Assembly: GCF_910592395.1 (NCBI RefSeq) | Contig: NC_088309.1 | Span: forward strand, 1,984,501 to 2,048,500 | Direction: 5' to 3' | DNA length: 64,000 nt | Source of the DNA: Lineus longissimus | Lineage: Eukaryota; Nemertea; Pilidiophora; Heteronemertea; Lineidae | Shown here: piece after piece, positions 27,001 to 39,938 of the stretch | Position numbering within the stretch: the first letter of the stretch is position 1 | Layout: the number at the start of each line of letters is the position of its first letter | Program-made: the position numbers and the translations under genes | Notes under the pieces: model-generated | Database searches by the model: none | The model's input: only the letters and a program-made list of their open reading frames with translations | What the model was told of the DNA's origin: nothing

Positions 27001-27501
27001 CACAGATATCGCCTTGTGCTAGCGATTCCTGAAGTAAGGTTTACGACGACCATGGCGAACCCCAAGCGCGAGAGGAGTTGACTCCGATTGATGGTCCGAG
27101 GTGTTGGAAAGCGCGGGGGATGTCTCGTTCGATGCATCTCCCCCGGGGCACCCCTGCGCGGAGAGGACATTTAACACCCCAGGGCCACTAGGGTATTTTA
27201 GTGCTGTTTATCACGAATCAAAAGGGAATAGGGGTGTCATAATGAAGCGGTAATGAACGGTAATTTAACTCCATTATAACTTAACTGATGACAACTTAAC
27301 ACTCGTGTTGCAGCATCTCCACTTGACCTTTCTGTTCTCAATGTTGTTTACCTGAAAAGGGAGGACGAGTCCTAATTGGGAGGGCCCACATTTATTTTGC
27401 ATAAAATTGTGATTTTCGCAAAATTGATCAAGTACACTTCCACTGCTTTTGCTCTGATGTCATGAAAACGGAAGATGGTCTTCCTTTCTATAAAAGAGTT
27501 A
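21078..27501. other. Intergenic DNA, no gene recognised
   Basis: No gene I can support. The + strand frame at 24490-24987 (166 codons from the first ATG) is long for chance and is noted as a finding. GC-rich patches occur near 23430-23480 and 25790-25930. TAAT-rich words followed by TCATCAGATGATGA lie near 26395-26435. These could be regulatory, but nothing proves it. Confidence 0.55.
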
Positions 27502-27576
27502 TGCATCGGCCGGGAATCGAACCCAACCCGGGCCTCCCGCGTGGCAGGCGAGATTCTACCACTGAACCACCGATGC
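27502..27576 (-). pseudogene. Broken tRNA-Gly (GCC) copy
   Basis: A - strand tRNA-Gly relative of 75 nt instead of 71. Acceptor stem, anticodon loop CTGCCAC and discriminator A match the 17059 copy. One T is missing between the D arm and anticodon stem (AATCTCG for AATTCTCG). A 5-nt duplication sits in the T arm: the + strand reads CGAACCCAACCCGGG where intact copies have CGAACCCGGG. The duplication destroys normal T-stem pairing and splits the B box context, although a shifted B-box match remains. A TTTT stop (27492-27495 on the - strand) follows. It may still be transcribed, but it should not fold into a working tRNA. If the 5-nt duplication were an assembly error the locus would still lack one base. 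Confidence 0.85.
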
Positions 27577-30500
27577 TTATATGAACGACAACCGCCATGT
27601 TTAAGACGAGTTGCTGGGAAACCGATGGATTGAGCAATGAAAAACTGCGGGGAGTTTAGGCTCGGAAGAGGGAGCGCATGGCCGAGTGAAAACAACCTGA
27701 ATTTCTACAGAATTATATATGTACATACAAATGTAAGCACAAAGGAAAACAAAATGCTGTTTCTCAATTTTTCCCTTACGAACATTGAAACCATTGATAC
27801 CCTGTCCAAAAATATACGATGGACAATTGGACATGGCTTCATGTTAAATCCTGATATCCGTCAAATAAGTTTCAGAATGCGGAATCTTCATTTATGATTG
27901 ATAATTTCCAGCCTCCTTGAACCATGTTGAAATTAAAGAGTGCTTGAACATGAATATCGCATTTCAACCCTTGAACCAATTGTGCAGGGATTTAGTCATT
28001 AGACGGTTTCAGTGTCAGAAAAAAACGCAATAAAGACAGTTTGGTGCATTTGGAACAATGCCTTGAGCATTTATTAATGTAAAATGAAAACTATTGGTGT
28101 AACGGTTTTGGTTTTTCCCCATATTATTTCAGTGTTGACATACAGAAGATATCGAGAGACATGTGTACATCTTTGTATCTGGTCGACGCCTCTGAATACC
28201 GTCCTCCTTCACCAGGTGGAAGCGCGGAAAGACACACCAAGTCACGTCCTCTAATCAGCATCCCAACCAACACTAACACCCAATGTTATACTCTCTGATA
28301 CAACTCGCACCGAATAAATATCGCAAATAATTCCAATATTTCTTTATAAGACGCTGGCAAACATTGACACGCGCGTAGTTGTTTGTGATTGTCGTCTGCG
28401 CTGGTCAGATTGTGTACATGCGCACTGGCACCTCTGGCCGTTCTACACCTGTGTGTTTGCCGATATTGCGCAAGAATGGACTGTTCACAATATCACGATA
28501 CAGTTATATCCTATTATGGCGACCAACAATGGACCTGTGTCAGGTTTTCTTTATTTCGATTGAGAATAACCGGCTGCTTTATATGCTAAAAAACATCTTG
28601 GTTGAAATGTCTGTATATTTTACATTGTGGCTCGCTTTAGCTTAAACGGCTTCGGTGTCGCAACATGCATAACAGCTCTCAATACGCAAAGGTTAACATA
28701 TCATGTATATACCTGACAAAATCTTATGTAATGGTAGAGACAGTCACGCTTGCTTCATAGAAACAACCCAATCGATCTCGGAGCGGTATTTATTCAATAA
28801 TAGATAACTAAGTTGTGTTGGTTTCCCGGTCGACCGGCTCTTTGCGCTAACCTTATTATCTCATCCAAGCAGGGCCTTCTTTGATGTGAACACGCCCGAT
28901 AGGCTACTCGTCTTACCTGGGATAACCACATTCCACATTCGATTTCTCCATTAATTTTTAATCAGGGTATTTCACGATCGGTTGCCTGCGCGAGGAGACC
29001 TTGCCGGGAGCTTGTGTTAGGACCTGGGGAGGGTAAATATTACGCTGAGATGCGAAAGCAATGTTCTTTTGAATAGTGGTGTAAATTTCAACATTTATTC
29101 TTACCGTTGCGTCGGCGTGAGGGTTCAAAGAAAATACGACACTTTCGGTGCCTTGGGCGACATGTAAGTATGAATTGTTTATGGATGAAAAAAATAATGG
29201 TATTGTCTCAAAACTCCATATATGAACTCTAACATTGACGTTGACATGACAGGCTAGATGTGGACAAACAGTGCCGTTTGCACGCATGCACTCTTGATAT
29301 CTCTAGCTGATAATGAATGCGGCATATTGTAAGGCGCAAGTTGGGACGATTCGAGTCGACGCGATGACGTGACCAATCGACGCCGCTCACTTCATGCACT
29401 CTATCGTCGTAGAATCGAAAGCCACAAGAAAAAAACGCGGACCTACACGAATGATTATGAGTCCTCCTTTAAAGGTCATTTTTGGCTCCTTGACATCCCG
29501 ACTTTTGGGTTGTTGATTCCATGAATTGATCGCCGCCGCAGCAATGTCACTGACAGTCGCCGCAGAATGTGGGTCGATTGCGACCGTAATCGAATTACAT
29601 GGCGGCCTAAACCCACATTTAAACCAGAAATTACCCTCTTGTAAACTAAAACCACTTGAAATGAAATAAGACGCCAAGTACCAAATTGCATTCGTTTATC
29701 ATATTTGAAATATGTCATGAAAAAATGTCACTGCTATCGATTTGATGACGAATGTAGGAAGTGTGCCATTCGTATTAAGGAATCTTCACAGATGGTGAAA
29801 AAACAGCGATTTTAATCTTGATTTACTTCAATGCACTTAAATGTAGATGTTGATGTCAGAACTACGTAATGTTCGTCATTTTAGAGGGACTGGGATGGGC
29901 TCCAGGGAGAAAGATCAGTGTTCGTTTTATGGCGTCATATCAAATTGAACATGCTCCCTTACATGTACCCTTCCAAATGTATACTCCAGTTTGGGTCGAA
30001 GTGGTGATATTACCTCTAATCATATCGTTGCTGCCAATAAATATGATTAGTAATACACGCACCCCTCCCCTCAATGAGGGAGTCATGCAACATCTTATCG
30101 ATTCGGGGTCTAACACGCCATGGAGGGGTTGGGCATAATAATTAACAAACCCGGCTTATTTACGATAACCTGTGAGTACGACCTATCTTGGAAGGAAGAG
30201 AGAATGTTATATGACGGCCCAAGTAATTGGAAAGAAGTTCTTTTGCACTGTGCGCGAAAATGCCCTCCGGTTTGGAAAATTTGCCCAGAATTTCGCCCCA
30301 ATTTGCTCGTCCTTGGTCACGCTTTGTCAGGTTTTAGTGCTGCATTTTCTGTATGAAATCACAAAAACCGAGTGCCATCCATTTTCTTCTGAAATAGATT
30401 TTAGCTCTCATCATATAGGCTTCATGACGACCTTAAACGAGGGTAATGAGCGACCTTGTACATTTTTTTAATCGGAAAATAAGTTTAATCAGTTGAAACA

Positions 30501-32967
30501 AGAGAAAAAATGAAAAGAAAACATGATATTTCGTTGCTAATTAGATCAACCCGGTTTATGTGTAATCATTGAACTGAAAAGTGAAACTGAAAGAGAAGCT
30601 AGTCAGTCAGATTAGCTCAGCATCCTATTGTTGTTAAGAAATCAGGCGTGGCTCTTCCTCCTCTTATGGATTGGAAATAACCCTTAGTCTTGAGGAGATG
30701 AGACTTTCTTGGCACCTGCACGGTGAATGGTTTCATTCAGCTCCGCATCCTCAGGATGTCTCAAGAGAAACCGGAGCCTGGGCAAGGAGGACTGGCAGGT
30801 TTGGATGAGTTAGATCAAGTCAGCCGAAATCACCCGCCGGGGATGGGGCACATGACCATTGTTTTATAACTTGCCCGCCACAATATGAACAGAGTCCGTC
30901 AAGAGCGCAGGGACCCCGCACCTGCAGGCGCGCCAACACCGCCATTATAATCCGCCATTGCTATTGTCTCATGTCGTACGGCGCATGTGCAGAGCGGTAA
31001 GCCGAGTCGGGCCGAGTTGAAGCGATTATGTTCGGGGGCCGTCGGCGAACATGCGGCATGAGCTCGTGCACGTGCTCGCTTCATTGCTTTGGTGAAAACA
31101 GTGCGGCTTTAGGTCGAACACCGAAACCACGTCCTCAGTGACTACTGTCAGGCACGTAATGATCTGGTCGAAGGAGGAAGGCTATCATATTCTTAACACC
31201 AGTGTGCAACATGAGACACTGAGATGCGGCACCACTGCCATGACTGCCGTCATCCAGTCACGGCACAGTTCAATCAAATTCAACTTGGTAAAACCACACG
31301 AACCGCATCAATCACACTGATCATTAAACAACGTCAACCGATGTTTTTTTTTGCATCGAATGGTCCACTATAAAGAAAAAATGATGTATTTGAACAGTTA
31401 GCCGAATCACAGACTTGTGTTTACAGCTACTGTATGTAGGTATGGGCCGAATATGTCGTTGTTGCAGATGAAAACCAAAAATAATGAAAATAATTTTTTA
31501 CGCCATGTCACATGAAGTAAACAAGCGACGGTGGCGCCACTGATGTGTAACGCCATTTTGGAATGAAAAGCCGTAGGCCTATATATGTACATTAGAGTCA
31601 TGTAACAGTAGTAACATGAAATTGTATCTTTCCCGCCAGCGCTAAAAATGACACATTTCTACACGTCGTCTGACAATAGAGGTTCTGCAAAGATTTACTA
31701 TAACCAATGCAGTGCGTCGAATCGGAGGAAGCAAAATTTGCTTCGATTGCTGATGTCGTAAAAGTTAAAACTCTCGAAAAACAAAGAAAAGTATGTTCCC
31801 GGGAAAAAAATGTTGTATTCATCACCAAAGGCCCGTCACGTACGTCGACTTCGTAAAACCGGGAGGGGAAGGCTCGCTCGTGCAGGCGCGTGCCCTCGTG
31901 AATGACCGCTCTTTTTAGCCCATAAAGATTCCTGGAGTGACATATAAACGCACTTATGAAAGTTATGCAGTGTCATTCAAAGGGATATCGTCATTGTATT
32001 GTGAAGTGTATATCCTAATGCGTTGTGTCAAAGAGCATGATGGTGACAACGATATTTGATGGTTCAACAGGTACTTCATCAAAGTGCACTGCGATATTTG
32101 TTTTGGTACTGTACAACCAGACGTGGACGAGTGAGACAGAGAGCTGGTGAACATTTTGGAATTCTGCAGGATTGTTTTCATCGAGGTGTTTCCTTGTCCA
32201 CATGTACAAGTTGTGTACGATCAGAGATAGACATGATAGATGTCATCTTTGCTTCATGGTAGAATGGGCATGATCAAGGTTGACCCGGGGCCACCCGCAC
32301 TCCGAGCCTTCAATGTTCATTAGCTGACAGTCCCTCATTAGCCCCTCACACCAAACCAACCCCTGTCAAAGCCCAACCCTCATTGCGTCACGCATTTGAA
32401 ATATTCACAGTAATGAAGCGTATTACCTGACACGATTCTTGATTCGAGACAAAACGTCATCGGACCACGGCGTTTTAAGTGTCAAAGCGTTGGTGCAGAC
32501 ATCTTAAGCCCTTAATTGGACCCTTGTCGATAGACCCTGACAAGACCCTTACCACAATATGTTTGAGCCCGACGGGGACATTAAAGTTTTAAATGACTGG
32601 TGAATAATGTACAGAACTTCAATTTTTTATTCGTTTTGTTTTCATGTTAAATGTTATTGTCAACGACGTTTTCCCGTAAACAGGACTGCACGCACATTAT
32701 GAGTTCACTAGGACCGCCTCTTTCGGGCGCATCCTTTTGACTGTTCTGGCTGGACGCCGAAAATAACTACAGGTTTACAAGCTTTTAAAAGTCTGGTCAG
32801 CGTTGACCCTCCTTTCAGTTGTCGTCGCGTTGGTCTACTGTCGAGACAATGTATAGGCCTACAAACTCTCATAGTCCCATACCATCTATTATACTTTCAA
32901 CAGCTTTGAAAAAGTTTAGGCGATATAACCTTTGTTGTGATTCCGAGCAAAATGATGAAGACATCTC

Positions 32968-33027
32968 ATCGCCGTATTCACTCCCGGTTAAAAAATGATC
33001 GCCGTATTCACTTCCGGTTAAAAAAGA
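32968..33027. repeat. Two 30-bp direct repeats beside tRNA-Ala
   Basis: Two adjacent 30-bp copies, 32968-32997 and 32998-33027, share ATCGCCGTATTCACT, CCGGTTAAAAAA and differ at only a few bases (CTCCC versus CTTCC, ATG versus AGA). Each carries an A6 run, so the - strand has two T6 pol III stops in series downstream of the tRNA-Ala gene. The duplicated segment thus includes the terminator. Confidence 0.85.
33020..33025 (-). terminator. Pol III T6 terminator of tRNA-Ala
   Basis: Six T on the - strand, starting 8 nt past the 3' end of tRNA-Ala. A back-up T6 lies 30 bp further on, at 32990-32995, created by the local direct repeat. Confidence 0.8.
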
Positions 33028-33032
33028 TTGCT

Positions 33033-33105
33033 TGGAGAACCCGGGTATCGATCCCGGTGCCTCTCACATGCTAAGCGAGCGCTCTACCATTTGAGCTAGT
33101 CCCCC
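33033..33105 (-). tRNA. tRNA-Ala (anticodon AGC)
   Basis: A 73-nt cloverleaf on the - strand. Acceptor GGGGGAC pairs with GTTCTCC, using G-U wobbles at pairs 3-70 and 5-68, followed by discriminator A. The diagnostic alanine G3-U70 pair is present. The D arm is TAGCTCAAATGGTAGAGC. The anticodon loop TTAGCAT carries AGC (A34 becomes inosine), flanked by stem GCTCG/TGAG(A). The T arm is CCGGG-ATCGATA-CCCGG; the A at position 54 is also seen in other animal alanine tRNAs. No intron. A T6 terminator follows. It reads GCU, GCC and GCA codons. Likely functional. Confidence 0.93.
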
Positions 33106-35489
33106 ATTCCTGCATGCTCTCTTACAATGTACAATAAACATCTGCAATTATAAACCAATAGAATCAGAACGTTACCATAATCATTTGATTAGGAATTCAT
33201 ATTCATGTAAATCCAATTGAATTTGTAGCGGTATACAGTCCTGAATTATACAACATATGGAACCAAATGTACATGTACATGTATACTATGATATGGAACC
33301 AACAATACAAGACCCTTCGGAACGCAGGGTACTTCACCATAGTGTTCTCCAAACTTCTCAACCTCTCACTGGGATGAGGAAGACTTCAACCCTCATGTTA
33401 AAACGACCGATGGCGAGCTGGCTTCCGTCTTATGATCCGGACAGTCAGTGTAGAAATAAACCATTCTCGCCATGTTCATTAATTGATAGGAGAGTTCATT
33501 TCATCCAAAGTTTTCCACACTCACAAACACCTTAATGTGCATTGATGTATTGCTCTATTACGTCATCAGGGTATGATTAGACTTGGCTTGTACTTTGTTA
33601 AGTCTGACCCCATCATCCGACATCTGATGGCGACAGTCAACACTCCTTGATGGTGATGATCTCCAAGAGAAGATGTGTGCTATCCGTATTGTGTGTCCTC
33701 AACAGCTCCATTAGAGTCTATTTGGACAGGATTAGATTCAATTAGTCTGATCGTCCTTTAATTGGATTCTCATTGCCTGGCGATGACGAGAGGTTTCCGA
33801 GGAGGCGAGGAATCTCTCCTGCTTCTACAAATTGTCTGATCATATAAAATGAGAGACTGGCCGGGATTGACTGGGACTGTTGCTAAACCCTCGCAGCCGC
33901 GAATATAGAGCCAACATATTATACTCTGAATGTAGTTTGCAATACTGTAATCTAAGGTAAAATGAGAGGCAGTGAAAGGTGTGCTTTTTGTGACTTTTTT
34001 ACACTTGAGTGCCAGAAGAAATACTGCAAGATGTCCAATAAGGATTGCACATCTGTGCATCTCTCACGTTCACTGAATGCCGATGTGAATGATAGAAAAA
34101 AAGTGATAACTGTACCCGTCCGTTACATTGCTTGAGATAACGACATGGTCTATTGAAAACGTTTCCTTTGAATTTCCAAAAGTTCGGCGTCAAACGTTTT
34201 CATTGCGTCCGCGTTAAACGTGAAAGCGGAGGGTATCTGGTCCTCATTAGTGTCTCTCAACAACGGTCTATGATGGGTCGCCCGAAGTGAGAAAAAACAG
34301 AGATTACACGCCCCCAGCCCGGGGCGTGGTACAACTTGAAATTCCAAACACCCGCCCTCCCGAGTTTTCATACAACTCTCACTGTGAATGGTTACCATTG
34401 ATATGGACCTGGATGCCTAGCGGGGACAGATCTAAGAGGCGATCGGACGACCTCAGGGCCCTCTCCCCGAATACAGTCTAGCCCAAGCTTTGTATCTCAA
34501 GCCCCAACACTGACAATTGAGATCATGTGGACAGTGCTCCAAAACTTCGAGAGATGCGCGTCTTGTATTGTTTCACGCCGTCATTGCGTTCTTCACGTCC
34601 ATCTTTTCATATCGCCCGCAGGCAGTTTCCTGGTCTGTAGAATACTCTTCAAAATGGCGCATTCAAGACGTTGAATAACTTTTGTTGCAGTGTCTTCGCT
34701 TCTTTAAACTCAAGAAGAAGCTTAGTAGATGAGGGCCTTGATCGCTCCTCAAGACGGCTCTTGATGACACCCTCCACACCTTACCATTGTAAAGGTAGTC
34801 CTTATCCACACCTCACCGCTTCTCAATTGATAGGATAAAGTTTAAAACATGCTCTAACCCAAACTTAAACCTAAATACAAGAAAATAACAACGCGACAGG
34901 AAAGGCAATCTCGGCCATGCAAACTGGAGATTTTCTAACAAATTGCTGCATCATTGTCTTGAAATGGTCGAGGGGGATGCAACGCAAAGACCTCTATTAT
35001 CCACGAACGCCATCCAACAAAACTCTCAACCCGCTCCGTCCGTTGCTTTGTGACCATTGCAATAAAAGTACGGGTTGTGAGAGTTTCCCCTGAGGCGATC
35101 TCGGCGACAATGGTGGGGTTTCCGTGCAGAGCGCCCGCGGCCCTTTACTTTCCCTGCTCGGCCTGGCAACTCCGAAGATACCCATATTTTGTCTTCATCG
35201 CATGTGCAGTTATTGATGGTCTCCTCAAACAGGCCACATAGTTTTTTTGAGACATGTTACTATATTTGTAGGTAAAAGCATGCCAAAATCGTACCTTTTG
35301 TCAATGACAGATATTTTCATAATATCCCGTGATACAACATGTTGCATTCTAACCTACCCAGCGAGGAAGTTGCGGTGAATCAAAACTGATATTGAAAACC
35401 TTCCATCGCCACCAAAGCAAAAATCATGAGAGGATGCGATTGTCGCATTTTCTGAAGCATTGCGACCAATTTTCTCGAAGTACATCTTC

Positions 35490-35518
35490 ATCAAGTATAG
35501 ATCGGATCTATACTTGAT
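35490..35518. repeat. 29-bp near-perfect palindrome
   Basis: Arms ATCAAGTATAGATC and GATCTATACTTGAT are perfect reverse complements (14 bp each) around a single G. It could form a small cruciform or hairpin or be a dimeric protein site. No coding frame or transposon is attached. Confidence 0.85.
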
Positions 35519-38500
35519 AGTTAACAAATGGCTGAGGTTGCAAACAAACATGTTTGGTCCGATGTAAAAAAGTTGAACATGCATTCTGTCAAGAATGAAT
35601 AGAACCGATGGAACTCTTTCTTGATTATACATTACTGACGTAGGCTGCCGCTTGATACGAAGTATCTACCCCAAAAGTCTTCAAGCCTATAATTTCGACT
35701 GGAGACACCCAACAAAAGAAAAGTCTTCATAAACTGCTATGGTTCACGTCTTTTGAAATATGAATTATGGTAACTGTCATAGTTTTCAATTTGGACTGGT
35801 AGGCTGGCCATTTCGTTTGTACAGGTGCTCTAGCCGCAGGGGTCTGGGTCCCTCCCCTCGGAGACCAAATCCATGGGGGGCACTGCTCCAGAGCTCTCTA
35901 ATTATAACCCCGGATTGCTCGCTAGAGGCCAGCCATGTCATTAGCGGGGTGGGAGACAAAGGACAGAAAAACAATGGCACTTTATGCAGACTGGTCATGC
36001 TGTTCTGGGCAATCATGCAAATACGTAAATACTGGCTCTCTGTTTGGACCCCAGGGTAGTTTATGGTCGTGATGACGTCATGCCAGGAATCCCAAACCTT
36101 ATTCCTTGTGCATATTGCAGTGCATCGACTGTGCGTGCGAGTGTGTAAACAATGAACTAGAACGAGGCTGGTGTCGTCTGCTGTCGCCCGCAGCCATCTT
36201 GAAGTGCGAACTGCCGTCACCAATTCTGTGATAAATGCTGGTTTTGGACACCTAGTTATTATGATACAATATGCTCCATGTCTGACAAGAAGTTTCTAAA
36301 TGCAAATATCAAGTGCTATTGCCGGTGAACAGTCTAGTCCACCTGGATACATGAAGGTGACAAATTTACGACAGCAGAAATTAAAGTTTCAGTTGACATG
36401 TTAAGTTTTCCTTTGTTGCGATTAGCATAAAGACAGATGCATTTTTTTCTTCATAATTATATGGAATTATGAAATTATTTGCATACATTTGAAGTCATGC
36501 TGAGTGGCCTTTCATCCCAGCATGTTGTTAACCACAAAACATCAAAAGAAGACTGGCAGGGGAATGTTCGCCATTTCAGATCACCGATCAATAATATCTT
36601 TGCCTAAGAGACTATTATGGGCATTTTTTGTTACAAAGTCTCAACCGAAAATGAGAGTTGTCTTATTATCATGCTCTCAACCCAAGACTAGGGCCGCTGA
36701 TCCCTTTCCACTCCACAGAGATCAGTCAGGCAAGGGTCCCCGAGGGGCGAGCTGTCGCAATTCGACTGGGCGACAACCCTCTCGAAGCGCTAGGCGAAAT
36801 GCCAGTGTCCCCAAAGCCAATCTCTTTGCCACTTATACAAGTAATACATTTCTACTCATTTGCCGAAACACGGAATTCTATGAAGTGGAAAATATTCATG
36901 AATCCGATTTGTAACCAGCTTAGCATCTTCTTCTTCGTGGTGACTTACTATCCTTTCTAAGTCGTATATTTTCCATACGACTGCACCACCTCACAGCTAA
37001 GTCTCTGTCAACTCCGCGACAATATTAGGCGATAATCAGGCTTTTGTTCCTCAGACTCAGCACTAGAACGTGGAGGATGCAGGAGAGAAATCGAATTATC
37101 GCTTCTGGAATTACATCTTTGTTATATCTGGTTAACGAAGATGGGGCTGTATCGCACATCCTTTGAGACTAGATTGGTGAAAATGATGGAAAGTGTCCTC
37201 GTCGTATCTCTTGTGTGTAAACCAGCTTGTGTGAAGTGGGTGTGTAACCAAACGCTTTGTTGTTCAATTAGCGACCCACGATGGTTACGCACCAGAAAAT
37301 AACTTGTTATCCATTCGTTTGATTAGTTCCTTGACCTCACACCAGGGTTAAACTTAAATTCATTTGGCGAAGCAGATCACTGCTATAGACATTGATGTAA
37401 TTGACACATGACATAGCAACTCGGTGCAGATGTAAAGTCACTGGCACAAGTCTTATGTAAACAGCATCAACTCAAGTTCGCTTTTGACAGATTCCACTGA
37501 AGCCGTCACGACCAGAGTTTGATGTCGTCTTGACTTGAGGCAGGAGGGACAGGTGTCCCTGCCATATCGTCAGGCCCATCATCACTACTTCCTCCCCCTG
37601 CAGGGAGGACCACGCAGACGAGAAAAGAAAACAACAGATCATTATCACCTCACTGATCACTTTCTGCTGTGTACACACTCAGCGTTTGATTCTATCGGTG
37701 CAGACGATAAGTGCCCGATAATCGCCTCGTTATCGAATCAGTGACGTAGCGATAATTGGGCCCAAAGCTATGAACCTGTGTATTACGTAATTCAACGTCA
37801 TCAGAACTTGTGTTTCGAACAGATTTTGAAAATCGTTGCTGCGGCAATGCACCCCTCAGAATGACTTCAAAAGGTATTGGCAGGAAAAATAAAAAACAAA
37901 ATGCTTTAGCAGGGCCTACAGCTAACTTCATGTATACCTTCTAATTTTTCTGATGGGAGACCGGCCATTGCTTCGATCTCACATTTTTTACTCGGTCTAA
38001 GAGAGGGTTAAAGGCCTACCTTCCACCACATTGCCTTTTAGTGTCACTACAACAGTAAATCACTCGAAGCGTAAATAAGTAAATTTATTGCGAATTTGTT
38101 CAACTTTTTCCTCGGCTAATATCATCCAGACTCGCTGTGTAAATGTTGTTGGGTGGAGAGGACCCGATGATCCTCGGGTCGTACTGGAGTATCGAACCTC
38201 AGTACCCCGCTGCCGACATCTGTAACACAAACAGTATCAATATCGGCGGATTATTTATCAACACCAGAGAGCTTGTAGAAGTGTGGAACAGGCATGTTTT
38301 CTTAACGCAGGTTGGGCGTAACATTTAGCTGGTCCAGAAGAAGAAACGTTTACATCTGCAGTTTGTATTTTGCCTGTACCAAAAACTGGCGTAGTGAGGA
38401 GAGGAATGATCGCCGGATTTGTCGACCAATAGCAAGGCCTACCCCACGGTTTCCTGATCAGCTATTGAATGGCATTTGGGTTTGGGTTGGGGCCCAGCCT

Positions 38501-39919
38501 GAGTCCTTTACTAATGTAGCCCAGAAGAACAGGAAAAGTCATGACCAAATGTTTTGCCCAGTGACGGCTTGATTCGAACTGCATGGCAGAGTCATCGGGC
38601 GACTCCGCCTCATGTGGAAATGACTTTTCGGGTCAAAGTGATGTATCAACTCCATTCCTTGTGTTTCAGCTGTTCATCGGTTCCAGACTCTCATAGATGC
38701 GCTTGACTTCTATTCTTACTCATGCGTGTCTCTCGTTTGTCTAAGTTCATTTGTCAAGCGCTGTAGTTTTTGTTTTCACTGGCATTGCGTCGGACGAATG
38801 CCGGCTCTACAGATACAGGTATTAACGGGTACGGGACCGGGTAGCGGGCGGGTGGCAAAAAACTCATTATTTTCATATACAATAGGTTGGCGACGACTCA
38901 ATTGGTCCGATGGTCATGACGTCATGTTTCGTTGTAATATGTGAAGCGGTCTCAGATGACGCAGTTTGAGCATGTGCACAACACACATTGTACGCTTACA
39001 TGCATATGTACATGCAGCCGCAATGTTTTCGGCGGCAGCGATGATACCACTGAAAGAATCATAAGCCTACACTTGTTATACATGTACATGTACTTCATTC
39101 ATATCATCGTGTATAGCGTGCAGTTATAAGGGCATGACGGGTTAGACTTGGACAAACCAAGTTTAAACTTCCATCGAAAAACGAAGTCACGGGTCGCAAG
39201 CAACTGCACTTTCGGACAGAGGAAAGGCGCCAATGCGTCAGACGTCAAACCACATTAGTGTCACATACCAGGTTCCAACTCAATAAATCACCGTCGATGA
39301 TATTGAGGAGGTGGTAACTGAGTCACTCAACACATCCTTTTCAAAACAAACAAGGCAACTTTAGCCGAAACTGGAGTTTGATTGTCGATTTACACCTCGA
39401 ATTTACACCTGTTTCGGAGTCAAGCATTCGTAGGAGTTTGTAACATGACGCGAGCGGTGATCGAGAAAGAATAAAGAGGAAATTGGCTGATTTTCGGTCG
39501 TATGAGCGTGACCAATGAGACCCGTATTTAGCAGCATGGTGTAAATCGAAAGACAATGGTTTCGATCGTTTTTATTTGGCGTCATGTGGCGTTTCAACAC
39601 ATTGTGACTGTACGCGACGGTGATTAAATTTGCGCACAATATTGTTGTAAAAACAATTGGTACTTGTTTGTTGATCGGACCCGATGGATCACCAAATCGG
39701 TGCCTGTGTAAACAGAGCAATTTACGCAGGAACGGCAAAAACAATGCACATAATAAGAGATATACTGGTGGACATTTTACTGCAACTGCCTAAAACTTCA
39801 CTTTCTCCCTAAAGACGCTGTCCATAGTGTGCTGCATGTCCGTGGATAGCTTTCTTATCATGAGAGGCAACGCAACATGTCAGTCAGTGGTAACCGGTTG
39901 GAGATACCAGATATTTGCG

Positions 39920-39938
39920 CCCCCCCCCCCCCCCCCCC
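39920..39938. repeat. Poly-C tract, 19 C
   Basis: Nineteen C in a row (ATTTGCG then C19 then AGCAACGG). Such runs are error-prone in sequencing and could form i-motif/G-quadruplex structures. It interrupts chance open frames here, whose PPPPPP runs are artefacts. Confidence 0.85.

Larger units (their letters stand above)
27577..33032. other. Intergenic DNA with a CpG-rich islet
   Basis: No coding gene recognised. A CpG-dense islet lies at 30901-31080, where I count about 22 CpG in 180 bp. It contains a CACGTG E-box at 31069-31074 and two CCGCCATT words. A tandem 30-bp duplication adjoins the tRNA-Ala gene at 32968-33027. Confidence 0.55.

Noticed and set aside
31072-31083. GTGCTCGCTTC resembling the 5' end of U6 snRNA
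   Set aside because: Only 11 bases match; the rest of U6 does not follow.
35786-36223. 145-codon - strand frame
   Set aside because: No family resemblance, and its sequence suits random intergenic DNA.
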